From assembly GCA_963971305.1 (NCBI GenBank), contig OZ020311.1, positions 8,494,001 to 8,558,000 on the forward strand: a DNA stretch of 64,000 bases. Direction: 5' to 3'. This DNA is from Arcuatula senhousia. Lineage: Eukaryota > Mollusca > Bivalvia > Mytilida > Mytilidae. Shown in pieces: positions 21,501-33,031 of the stretch (positions within the stretch are counted from its first letter, which is position 1; the number at the start of each line of letters is the position of its first letter). A program made the position numbers and the translations under genes. The notes under the pieces were generated by a model. It searched no databases, was not told the origin of the DNA, and saw only the letters and a list, made by a program, of their open reading frames with translations.

Positions 21501-24500
21501 TGATGTGCTACAATAAAACTATAAATAGTATATCGTTCAACTGTGTATCCCCTAATAGCTGAGGTATAGTGCTAGAAAGTGTGTCATCGCCGAAGCGCGT
21601 AGTGCGCAAGACCGCTCGGCATTTCACGATAACTTCTTTTTTCAACTTGTTTTTTTTCGGGCCGCGACGACAAAAAATGACGTCCTAGATTTTTCGAGCA
21701 CGCTTGAAATATGATGTGCTACAATAAAACTATAAATAGTATATCGCTCAACTGTGTATCCCCTAATAGCTGAGATATAGTGCTAGAAAGTGCACCATCG
21801 CCGAAGCGCGTAGCGCGCAAGACCGCTCGGCATTTCACGATATCTTCTTTTTTCAACTTGTTTTTTTCGGGCCGCGACGACAAAAAATGACGTCCTAGAT
21901 TTTTCGAGCACGCTTGAAATATGATGTGCTACAATAAAACTATAAATAGTATATCGTTCAACTGTGTATCCCCTAATAGCTGAGGTATAGTGCTAGAAAG
22001 TGCACCATCGCCGAAGCGCGTAGCGCGCAAGACCGCTCGGCATTTCACGATAACTTCTTTTTTCAAGTTGTTTTTTTCTGGCCGCGACGACAAAAAATGA
22101 CGTCCTAGATTTTTCGAGCACGCTTGAAATATGATGTGCTACAATAAAACTATAAATAGTATATCGTTCAACTGTGTATCCCATAATAGCTGAGATATAG
22201 TGCTAGAAAGTGCACCATCGCCGAAGCGCGTAGCGAGCAAGACCGCTCGGCATTTCACGATATCTTCTTTTTTCAACTTGTTTTTTTCGGGCCGCGACGA
22301 CAAAAAATGACGTCCTAGATTTTTCGAGCACGCTTGAAATATGATGTGCTACAATAAAACTATAAACAGTATATCGTTCAACTGTGTATCCCCTAATAGC
22401 TGAGATATAGTGCTAGAAAGTGCACCATCGCCGAAGCGCGTAGCGCGCAAGACCGCTCGGCATTTCACGATATCTTCTTTTTTCAACTTGTTTTTTTCGG
22501 GCCGCGACGACAAAAAATGACGTCCTAGATTTTTCGAGCACGCTTGAAATATGATGTGCTACAATAAAACTATAAATAGTATATCGTTCAATATTGTTCA
22601 ACTGTGTATCCCCTAATAGCTGAGGTATAGTGCTAGAAAGTGCACCATCGCCGAAGCGCGTAGCGCGCAAGACCGCTCGGCATTTCACGATAACTTCTTT
22701 TTTCAACTTGTTTTTTTCGGGCCGCGACGACAAAAAATGACGTCCTAGATTTTTCGAGCACGCTTGAAATATGATGTGCTACAATAAAACTATACATAGT
22801 ATATCGTTCAACTGTGTATCCCCTAATAGCTGAGATATAGTGCTAGAAAGTGCACCATCGCCGAAGCGCGTAGTGCGCAAGACCGCTCGGCATTTCACGA
22901 TAACTTCTTTTTTCAACTTGTTTTTTTTCGGGCCGCGACGACAAAAAATGACGTCCTAGATTTTTCGAGCACGCTTGAAATATGATGTGCTACAATAAAA
23001 CTATAAATAGTATATCGTTCAACTGTGTATCCCCTAATAGCTGAGATATAGTGCTAGAAAGTGCACCATCGCCGAAGCGCGTAGCGCGCAAGACCGCTCG
23101 GCATTTCACGATATCTTCTTTTTTCAACTTGTTTTTTTCGGGCCGCGACGACAAAAAATGACGTCCTAGATTTTTCGAGCACGCTTGAAATATGATGTGC
23201 TACAATAAAACTATAAATAGTATATCGTTCAACTGTGTATCCCCTAATAGCTGAGGTATAGTGCTAGAAAGTGCACCATCGCCGAAGCGCGTAGCGCGCA
23301 AGACCGCTCGGCATTTCACGATAACTTCTTTTTTCAAGTTGTTTTTTTCTGGCCGCGACGACAAAAAATGACGTCCTAGATTTTTCGAGCACGCTTGAAA
23401 TATGATGTGCTACAATAAAACTATAAATAGTATATCGTTCAACTGTGTATCCCATAATAGCTGAGATATAGTGCTAGAAAGTGCACCATCGCCGAAGCGC
23501 GTAGCGAGCAAGACTGCTCGGCATTTCACGATATCTTCTTTTTTCAACTTGTTTTTTTCGGGCCGCGACGACAAAAAATGACGTCCTAGATTTTTCGAGC
23601 ACGCTTGAAATATGATGTGCTACAATAAAACTATAAACAGTATATCGTTCAACTGTGTATCCCCTAATAGCTGAGATATAGTGCTAGAAAGTGCACCATC
23701 GCCGAAGCGCGTAGCGCGCAAGACCGCTCGGCATTTCACGATATCTTCTTTTTTCAACTTGTTTTTTTCGGGCCGCGACGACAAAAAATGACGTCCTAGA
23801 TTTTTCGAGCACGCTTGAAATATGATGTGCTACAATAAAACTATAAATAGTATATCGTTCAACTGTGTATCCCCTAATAGCTGAGGTATAGTGCTAGAAA
23901 GTGCACCATCGCCGAAGCGCGTAGCGCGCATGACCGCTCGGCATTTCACGATAACTTCTTTTTTCAAGTTGTTTTTTTCTGGCCGCGACGACAAAAAATG
24001 ACGTCCTAGATTTTTCGAGCACGCTTGAAATATGATGTGCTACAATAAAACTATAAATAGTATATCGTTCAACTGTGTATCCCATAATAGCTGAGATATA
24101 GTGCTAGAAAGTGCACCATCGCCGAAGCGCGTAGCGAGCAAGACCGCTCGGCATTTCACGATATCTTCTTTTTTCAACTTGTTTTTTTCGGGCCGCGACG
24201 ACAAAAAATGACGTCCTAGATTTTTCGAGCACGCTTGAAATATGATGTGCTACAATAAAACTATAAACAGTATATCGTTCAACTGTGTATCCCCTAATAG
24301 CTGAGATATAGTGCTAGAAAGTGCACCATCGCCAAAGCGCGTAGCGCGCAAGACCGCTCGGCATTTCACGATATCTTCTTTTATCAACTTGTTTTTTTCG
24401 GGCCGCGACGACAAAAAATGACGTCCTAGATTTTTCGAGCACGCTTGAAATATGATGTGCTACAATAAAACTATAAATAGTATATCGTTCTATATCGTAC

Positions 24501-26173
24501 AACTGTGTATCCCCTAATAGCTGAGGTATAGTGCTAGAAAGTGCACCATCGCCGAAGCGCGTAGCGCGCAAGACCGCTCGGCATTTCACGATAACTTCTT
24601 TTTTCAACTTGTTTTTTTCGGGCCGGGACGACAAAAAATGACGTCCTAGATTTTTCGAGCACGCTTGAAATATGATGTGCTACAATAAAACTATACATAG
24701 TATATCGTTCAACTGTGTATCCCCTAATAGCTGAGATATAGTGCTAGAAAGTGCACCATCGCCGAAGCGCGTAGCGCGCAAGACCGCTCGGCATTTCACG
24801 ATATCTTCTTTTTTCAACTTGTTCTTTTCGGGCCGCGACGACAAAAAATGACGTCCTAGATTTTTCGAGCACGCTTGAAATATGATGTGCTACAATAAAA
24901 CTATAAATAGTATATCGTTCAACTGTGTATCCCTTAATAGCTGAGGTATAGTGCTAGAAAGTGCACCATCGCCGAAGCGCGTAGCGCGCAAGACCGCTCG
25001 GCATTTCACGATATCTTCTTTTTTCAACTTGTTTTTTTTCGGGCCGCGACGACAAAAAATGACGTCCTAGATTTTTCGAGCACGCTTGAAATATGATGTG
25101 CTACAATAAAACTATAAATAGTATATCGTTCAACTGTGTATCCTCTTATAGCTGAGATATAGTGCTAGAAAGTGCACCATCGCCGAAGCGCGTAGCGCGC
25201 AAGACCGCTCGTCATTTCACGATATCTTCTTTTTCAACTTGTTTTTTTCGGGCCGCGACGACAAAAATGACGTCCTAGATTTTTCGAGCACGCTTGAAAT
25301 ATGATGTGCTACAATAAAACTATAAATAGTATATCGTTCAACTGTGTATCCCATAATAGCTGAGATATAGTGCTAGAAAGTGCACCATCGCCGAAGCGCG
25401 TAGCGAGCAAGACCGCTCGGCATTTCACGATATCTTCTTTTTTCAACTTGTTTTTTTCGGGCCGCGACGACAAAAAATGACGTCCTAGATTTTTCGAGCA
25501 CGCTTGAAATATGATGTGCTACAATAAAACTATAAACAGTATATCGTTCAACTGTGTATCCCCTAATAGCTGAGATATAGTGCTAGAAAGTGCACCATCG
25601 CCGAAGCGCGTAGCGCGCAAGACCGCTCGGCATTTCACGATAACTTCTTTTTTCAACTTGTTTTTTTTCGGGCCGCGACGACAAAAAATGACGTCCTAGA
25701 TTTTTCGAGCACGCTTGAAATATGATGTGCTACAATAAAACTATAAATAGTATATCGTTCAATATCGTTCAACTGTGTATCCCCTAATAGCTGAGGTATA
25801 TTGCTAGAAAGTGCACCATCGCCGAAGCGCGTAGCGCGCAAGACCGCTCGGCATTTCACGATAACTTCTTTTTTCAACTTGTTTTTTTCGGGCCGCGACG
25901 ACAAAAAATGACGTCCTAGATTTTTTGAGCACGCTTAAAATATGATGTGCTACAATAAAACTATACATAGTATATCGTTCAACTGTGTATCCCCTAATAG
26001 CTGAGATATAGTGCTAGAAAGTGCACCATCGCCGAAGCGCGTAGCGCGCAAGACCGCTCGGTATTTCACGATATCTTCTTTTTTAAACTTGTTTTTTTCG
26101 GGCCGCGACGACAAAAAATGACGTCCTAGATTTTTCGAGCACGCTTGAAATATGATGTGCTACAATAAAACTA
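18565..26173 (+). repeat. 210-bp satellite array, segment 4 (second sub-family, mixed haplotypes)
   Basis: About 36 monomers. A new haplotype appears here: GAGGTATA in place of GAGATATA, followed about 65 bp later by GATAAC in place of GATATC. It interleaves with standard monomers and with CCCATAATAG, AAACAG, GCGAGCAAG and TATACATAG variants. A 10-bp internal duplication (CGTTCAATATCGTTCAAC type) appears first as CGTTCAATATTGTTCAAC near 21106 and 22588, and as CGTTCTATATCGTACAAC near 24487. Blocks repeat at about 1,271 bp (21993 and 23264), 630 bp (23264 and 23894) and 1,901 bp (22413 and 24314). Two adjacent monomers near 19430 and 19640 share the private changes TGCATCCCC, GCTAAAAAG and ATCGCTGAAG exactly. 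No gene is visible. Confidence 0.96.
19385..19850 (+). repeat. Adjacent, apparently identical monomers (single-monomer duplication)
   Basis: Private variants TGCATCCCC, GCTAAAAAGTGC and CATCGCTGAAGC occur at about 19431-19480 and again exactly 210 bp later. They are not seen elsewhere in the window. This is one-monomer unequal exchange or replication slippage, and it is recent. Confidence 0.8.
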
Positions 26174-26352
26174 CAGTCAAACCTGCCTTAGCGACCACCT
26201 TTATTCAGCAAATACCTGTCTTATATGACCCTAATTTTGATATCCCTTCATAATACGTTCTTTGTAAATTAAACCTGTTTTAAACGACCTCCTGTCCTAT
26301 GTGACCCTAATTTGAGGTTCCCTTGAAGGGTCACATAAGACAGGTTTGACTG
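26174..26352. mobile_element. 179-bp MITE, Tc1/mariner-type (TA target, 12-bp TIR), copy 1
   Basis: The element begins CAGTCAAACCTG and ends CAGGTTTGACTG, a perfect 12-bp terminal inverted repeat. It is flanked by TA on both sides (26172-26173 and 26353-26354). Removing it with one TA restores AAAACTATAAATAG exactly, so the insertion site is certain. TA duplication and CAGT termini are typical of Tc1/mariner/pogo-group MITEs. It has no coding capacity and needs a transposase from elsewhere. Inside, CCTGTCCTATGTGACCC (26291-26307) can pair with 26328-26344 at 16 of 17 bases. A diverged direct repeat of that arm lies at 26215-26231, and AAACCTG is repeated at 26179 and 26271, so the MITE looks like two diverged half-units. 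The next satellite monomer has private changes (AGTAAATCG, ATCTCTTAATAG). Confidence 0.93.
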
Positions 26353-28043
26353 TATAAATAGTAAATCGTTCAACTGTGTATCTCTTAATAGCTGAGGTAT
26401 AGTGCTAGAAAGTGCACCATCGCCGAAGCGCGTAGCGCGCAAGACCGCTCGGCATTTCACGATATCTTCTTTTTTCAACTTGTTTTTTTTCGGGCCGCGA
26501 CGACAAAAAATGACGTCCTAGATTTTTCCAGCACGCTTGAAATATGATGTGCTACAATAAAACTATAAATAGTATATCGTTCAACTGTGTATCCCCTAAT
26601 AGCTGAGATATAGTGCTAGAAAGTGCACCATCGCCGAAGCGCGTAGCGCGCAAGACCGCTCGTCATTTCACGATATCTTCTTTTTCAACTTGTTTTTTTC
26701 GGGCCGCGACGACAAAAAATGACGTCCTAGATTTTTCGAGCACGCTTGAAATATGATGTGCTACAATAAAACTATAAATAGTATATCGTTCAACTGTGTA
26801 TCCCCTAATAGCTGAGATATAGTGCTAGAAAGTGCACCATCGCCGAAGCGCGTAGCGCGCAAGACCGCTCGGCATTTCACGATATCTTCTTTTTTCAACT
26901 TGTTTTTTTCGGGCCGAGACGACAAAAAATGACGTCCTAGATTTTTCGAGCACGCTTGAAATATGATGTGCTACAATAAAACTATAAATAGTATATCGTT
27001 CAACTGTGTATCCTCTTATAGCTGAGATATAGTGCTAGAAAGTGCACCATCGCCGAAGCGCGTAGCGCGCAAGACCGCTCGTCATTTCACGATATCTTCT
27101 TTTTCAACTTGTTTTTTTCGGGCCGCGACGACAAAAATGACGTCCTAGATTTTTCGAGCACGCTTGAAATATGATGTGCTACAATAAAACTATAAATAGT
27201 ATATCGTTCAACTGTGTATCCCATAATAGCTGAGATATAGTGCTAGAAAGTGCACCATCGCCGAAGCGCGTAGCGAGCAAGACCGCTCGGCATTTCACGA
27301 TATCTTCTTTTTTCAACTTGTTTTTTTCGGGCCGCGACGACAAAAAATGACGTCCTAGATTTTTCGAGCACGCTTGAAATATGATGTGCTACAATAAAAC
27401 TATAAACAGTATATCGTTCAACTGTGTATCCCCTAATAGCTGAGATATAGTGCTAGAAAGTGCACCATCGCCGAAGCGCGTAGCGCGCAAGACCGCTCGG
27501 CATTTCACGATAACTTCTTTTTTCAACTTGTTTTTTTTCGGGCCGCGACGACAAAAAATGACGTCCTAGATTTTTCGAGCACGCTTGAAATATGATGTGC
27601 TACAATAAAACTATAAATAGTATATCGTTCAATATCGTTCAACTGTGTATCCCCTAATAGCTGAGGTATATTGCTAGAAAGTGCACCATCGCCGAAGCGC
27701 GTAGCGCGCAAGACCGCTCGGCATTTCACGATAACTTCTTTTTTCAACTTGTTTTTTTCGGGCCGCGACGACAAAAAATGACGTCCTAGATTTTTTGAGC
27801 ACGCTTAAAATATGATGTGCTACAATAAAACTATACATAGTATATCGTTCAACTGTGTATCCCCTAATAGCTGAGATATAGTGCTAGAAAGTGCACCATC
27901 GCCGAAGCGCGTAGCGCGCAAGACCGCTCGGTATTTCACGATATCTTCTTTTTTAAACTTGTTTTTTTCGGGCCGCGACGACAAAAAATGACGTCCTAGA
28001 TTTTTCGAGCACGCTTGAAATATGATGTGCTACAATAAAACTA
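26353..28043 (+). repeat. 210-bp satellite array, segment 5 (8 monomers)
   Basis: Eight monomers lie between MITE copies 1 and 2. They include a GAGATTTTTCCAGCACG change just after each MITE copy, CTCGTCATTTCAC monomers with a T5 in place of the T6 tract, and the 10-bp duplication near 27630. Nothing but satellite is present. Confidence 0.95.
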
Positions 28044-28222
28044 CAGTCAAACCTGCCTTAGCGACCACCTTTATTCAGCAAATACCTGTCTTATATGACC
28101 CTAATTTTGATATCCCTTCATAATACGTTCTTTGTAAATTAAACCTGTTTTAAACGACCTCCTGTCCTATGTGACCCTAATTTGAGGTTCCCTTGAAGGG
28201 TCACATAAGACAGGTTTGACTG
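28044..28222. mobile_element. 179-bp MITE, copy 2
   Basis: It looks identical to copy 1, including TIRs, TA flanks (28042-28043 and 28223-28224) and neighbouring variant monomers, at an offset of 1,870 bp. It is a duplication passenger, not an independent insertion. Confidence 0.93.
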
Positions 28223-31200
28223 TATAAATAGTAAATCGTTCAACTGTGTATCTCTTAATAGCTGAGGTATAGTGCTAGAAAGTGCACCATCGCCGAAGCG
28301 CGTAGCGCGCAAGACCGCTCGGCATTTCACGATATCTTCTTTTTTCAACTTGTTTTTTTTCGGGCCGCGACGACAAAAAATGACGTCCTAGATTTTTCCA
28401 GCACGCTTGAAATATGATGTGCTACAATAAAACTATAAATAGTATATCGTTCAACTGTGTATCCCCTAATAGCTGAGATATAGTGCTAGAAAGTGCACCA
28501 TCGCCGAAGCGCGTAGCGCGCAAGACCGCTCGTCATTTCACGATATCTTCTTTTTCAACTTGTTTTTTTCGGGCCGCGACGACAAAAAATGACGTCCTAG
28601 ATTTTTCGAGCACGCTTGAAATATGATGTGCTACAATAAAACTATAAATAGTATATCGTTCAACTGTGTATCCCCTAATAGCTGAGATATAGTGCTAGAA
28701 AGTGCACCATCGCCGAAGCGCGTAGCGCGCAAGACCGCTCGGCATTTCACGATATCTTCTTTTTTCAACTTGTTTTTTTCGGGCCGAGACGACAAAAAAT
28801 GACGTCCTAGATTTTTCGAGCACGCTTGAAATATGATGTGCTACAATAAAACTATAAATAGTATATCGTTCAACTGTGTATCCCCTAATAGCTGAGATAC
28901 AGTGCTAGAAAGTGCACCATCGCCGAAGCGCGTAGCGCGCAAGACCGCTCGGCATTTCACGATATCTTCTTTTTTCAACTTGTTTTTTTCGGGCCGCGAC
29001 GACAAAAAATGACGTCCTAAATTTTTCGAGCACGCTTGAAATATGATGTGCTACAATAAAACTATAAACAGTATATCGTTCAACTGTGTATCCCCTAATA
29101 GCTGAGATATAGTGCTAGAAAGTGCACCATCGCCGAAGCGCGTAGCGCGCAAGACCGCTCGGCATTTCACGATATCTTCTTTTTTCAACTTGTTTTTTTT
29201 CGGGCCGCGACGACAAAAAATGACGTCCTAGATTTTTCGAGCACGCTTGAAATATGATGTGCTACAATAAAACTATAAATAGTATATCGTTCAACTGTGT
29301 ATCCCATAATAGCTGAGATATAGTGGTAGAAAGTGCACCATCGCCGAAGCGCGTAGCGCGCAAGACCGCTCGGCATTTCACGATATCTTCTTTTTTCAAC
29401 TTGTTTTTTTCGGGACGCGACGACAAAAAATGACGTCCTAGATTTTTCGAGCACGCTTGAAATATGATGTGCTACAATAAAACTATAAACAGTATATCGT
29501 TCAACTGTGTATCCCCTAATAGCTGAGAAATAGTGCTAGAAAGTGCACCATCGCCGAAGCACGTGGCGCGCAAGACCGCTCGGCATTTCACGATATCTTC
29601 TTTTTTCAACTTGTTTTTTTCGGGCCGCGACGACAAAAAATGACGTCCTAGATTTTTCGAGCACGCTTGAAATATGATGTGCTACAATAAAACTATAAAT
29701 AGTACATCGTTCAACTATGTATCCCCTAATAGCTGAGGTATAGTGCTAGAAAGTGCACCATCGCCGAAGCGCGTAGCGCGCAAGACCGCTCGGCATTTCA
29801 CGATAACTTCTTTTTTCAACTTGTTTTTTTTCGGGCCGCGACGACAAAAATGACGTCCTAGATTTTTCGAGCACGCTTGAAATATGATGTGCTACAATAA
29901 AACTATAAATAGTATATCGTTCAACTGTGTATCCCCTAATAGCTGAGATATAGTGCTAGAAAGTGCACCATCGCCGAAGCGCGTAGCGCGCAAGACCGCT
30001 CGGCATTTCACGATATCTTCTTTTTTCAACTTGTTTTTTTCGGGCCGCGACGACAAAAAATGACGTCCTAGATTTTTCGAGCACGCTTGAAATATGATGT
30101 GCTACAATAAAACTAAAAATAGTATATCGTTCAACTGTGTATCCCCTAATAGCTGAGGTATAGTGCTAGAAAGTGCACCATCGCCGAAGCGCGTAGCGCG
30201 CAAGACCGCTCGGCATTTCACGATAACTTCTTTTTTCAACTTGTTTTTTTCGGGCCGCGACGACAAAAAATGACGTCCTAGATTTTTCGAGCACGCTTGA
30301 AATATGATGTGCTACAATAAAACTATAAATAGTATATCGTTCAACTGTGTATCCCATAATAGCTGAGATATAGTGCTAGAAAGTGCACCATCGCCAAAGC
30401 GCGGAGCGAGCAAGACCGCTCGGCATTTCACGATATCTTCTTTTTTCAACTTGTTTTTTTCGGGCCGCGACGACAAAAAATGACGTCCTAGATTTTTCGA
30501 GCACGCTTGAAATATGATGTGCTACAATAAAACTATAAACAGTATATCGTTCAATTGTGTATCCCCTAATAGCTGAGATATAGTGCTAGAAAGTGCACCA
30601 TCGCCGAAGCGCGTAGCGCGCAAGACCGCTCGGCATTTCACGATATCTTCTTTTTTCAACTTGTTTTTTTCGGGCCGCAACGACAAAAAATGACGTCCTA
30701 GATTTTTCGAGCACGCTTGAAATATGATGTGCTACAATAAAACTATAAATAGTATATCGTTCAATATCGTTCAACTGTGTATCCCCTAATAGCTGAGGTA
30801 TAGTGCTAGAAAGTGCACCATCGCCGAAGCGCGTAGCGCGCAAGACCGCTCGGCATTTCACGATAACTTCTTTTTTCAACTTGTTTTTTTCGGGCCGCGA
30901 CGACAAAAAATGACGTCCTAGATTTTTCGAGCACGCTTGAAATATAATGTGCTACAATAAAACTATACATAGTATATCGTTCAACTGTGTATCCCCTAAT
31001 AGCTGAGATATAGTGCTAGAAAGTGCACCATCGCCGAAACGCGTAGCGCGCAAGACCGCTCGGCATTTCACGATATCTTCTTTTTTCAACTTGTTTTTTT
31101 CGGGCCGCGACGACAAAAAATGACGTCCTAGATTTTTCGAGCACGCTTGAAATATGATGTGCTACAATAAAACTATAAATAGTATATCGTTTAACTGTGT

Positions 31201-32852
31201 ATCCCATAATAGCTGAGATATAGTGGTAGAAAGTGCACCATCGCCGAAGCGCGTAGCGCGCAAGACCGCTCGGCATTTCACGATATCTTCTTTTTTCGGG
31301 ACGCGACGACAAAAAATGACGTCCTAGATTTTTCGAGCACGCTTGAAATATGATGTGCTACAATAAAACTATAAACAGTATATCGTTCAACTGTGTATCC
31401 CCTAATAGCTGAGAAATAGTGCTAGAAAGTGCACCATCGCCGAAGCGCGTGGCGCGCAAGACCGCTCGGCATTTCACGATATCTTCTTTTTTCAACTTGT
31501 TTTTTTCGGGCCGCGACGACAAAAAATGACGTCCTAGATTTTTCGAGCACGCTTGAAATATGATGTGCTACAATAAAACTATAAATAGTATATCGTTCAA
31601 CTGTGTATCCCCTAATAGCTGAGGTATAGTGCTAGAAAGTGCACCATCGCCGAAGCGCGTAGCGCGCAAGACCCCTCGGCATTTCACGATAACTTCTTTT
31701 TTCAACTTGTTTTTTTCGGGCCGCGACGACAAAAAATGACGTCCTAGATTTTTCGAGCACGCTTGAAATATGATGTGCTACAATAAAACTATAAATAGTA
31801 TATCGTTTAACTGTGTATCCCATAATAGCTGAGATATAGTGGTAGAAAGTGCACCATCGCCGAAGCGCGTAGCGCGCAAGACCCCTCGGCATTTCACGAT
31901 AACTTCTTTTTTCAACTTGTTTTTTTCGGGCCGCGACGACAAAAAATGACGTCCTAGATTTTTCGAGCACGCTTGAAATATGATGTGCTACAATAAAACT
32001 ATAAATAGTATATCGTTCAACTGTGTATCCCATAATAGCTGAGATATAGTGCTAGAAAGTGCACCATCGCCGAAGCGCGTAGCGAGCAAGACCGCTCGGC
32101 ATTTCACGATATCTTCTTTTTTCAACTTGTTTTTTTCGGGCCGCGACGACAAAAAATGACGTCCTAGATTTTTCGAGCACGCTTGAAATATGATGTGCTA
32201 CAATAAAACTATAAACAGTATATCGTTCAACTGTGTATCCCCTAATAGCTGAGATATAGTGCTAGAAAGTGCACCATCGCCGAAGCGCGTAGCGCGCAAG
32301 ACCGCTCGGCATTTCACGATAACTTCTTTTTTCAACTTGTTTTTTTTCGGGCCGCGACGACAAAAAATGACGTCCTAGATTTTTCGAGCACGCTTGAAAT
32401 ATGATGTGCTACAATAAAACTATAAATAGTATATCGTTCAATATCGTTCAACTGTGTATCCCCTAATAGCTGAGGTATATTGCTAGAAAGTGCACCATCG
32501 CCGAAGCGCGTAGCGCGCAAGACCGCTCGGCATTTCACGATAACTTCTTTTTTCAACTTGTTTTTTTCGGGCCGCGACGACAAAAAATGACGTCCTAGAT
32601 TTTTTGAGCACGCTTAAAATATGATGTGCTACAATAAAACTATACATAGTATATCGTTCAACTGTGTATCCCCTAATAGCTGAGATATAGTGCTAGAAAG
32701 TGCACCATCGCCGAAGCGCGTAGCGCGCAAGACCGCTCGGTATTTCACGATATCTTCTTTTTTAAACTTGTTTTTTTCGGGCCGCGACGACAAAAAATGA
32801 CGTCCTAGATTTTTCGAGCACGCTTGAAATATGATGTGCTACAATAAAACTA
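28223..32852 (+). repeat. 210-bp satellite array, segment 6 (22 monomers)
   Basis: Standard and GAGGTATA/GATAAC monomers are mixed. Distinct variants are GTCCTAAATTTTTCG near 29020, CACGTGGCGCGC near 29570, a 14-bp deletion that fuses the two T tracts (31291-31299), and two successive GACCCCTCGG monomers at about 31671 and 31881. No gene, RNA gene or further insertion is visible. Confidence 0.95.
31291..31299 (+). other. 14-bp deletion fusing the T6 and T7 tracts (copy 1)
   Basis: The consensus T6-CAACTTG-T7-CGGG is reduced to T6-CGGG, giving a monomer of about 196 bp. The flanking T runs supply the homology for slippage. The same deletion at 35890-35898 is the copy carried in unit 2 of the 4.8-kb duplication. 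Confidence 0.8.
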
Positions 32853-33031
32853 CAGTCAAACCTGCCTTAGCGACCACCTTTATTCAGCAAATACCTGTCT
32901 TATATGACCCTAATTTTGATATCCCTTCATAATACGTTCTTTGTAAATTAAACCTGTTTTAAACGACCTCCTGTCCTATGTGACCCTAATTTGAGGTTCC
33001 CTTGAAGGGTCACATAAGACAGGTTTGACTG
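32853..33031. mobile_element. 179-bp MITE, copy 3
   Basis: It looks identical to copies 1 and 2, with TA flanks at 32851-32852 and 33032-33033, and is displaced 4,809 bp from copy 2. The lack of visible differences among three copies means the amplification is very recent, or the copies are being homogenised. Confidence 0.93.

Larger units (their letters stand above)
25057..28796 (+). repeat. 1,870-bp tandem duplication carrying the MITE
   Basis: Unit 1 is about 25057-26926 and unit 2 about 26927-28796, with a constant offset of 1,870 bp. Shared markers are TCCTCTTATAGC (25141 and 27011), CGACAAAAATGACG with five A, the 10-bp duplication (25760 and 27630), GTATATTGCTAG, TTTTTTGAGCACGCTTAAAA, and the whole MITE with its flanks. 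The GGGCCGAGAC variant near the end of both units (26911 and 28781) sets the right edge. Confidence 0.88.

Noticed and set aside
31632..32033. Longest frame (133 codons, minus strand) as a possible repeat protein
   Set aside because: It is two consecutive monomers read through because both happen to have T7 tracts and no stop variant. Neighbouring monomers break it at once.
26174..33031. Three independent MITE insertions
   Set aside because: Flanking monomer variants are the same in all three and offsets match larger duplications, so there was one insertion.
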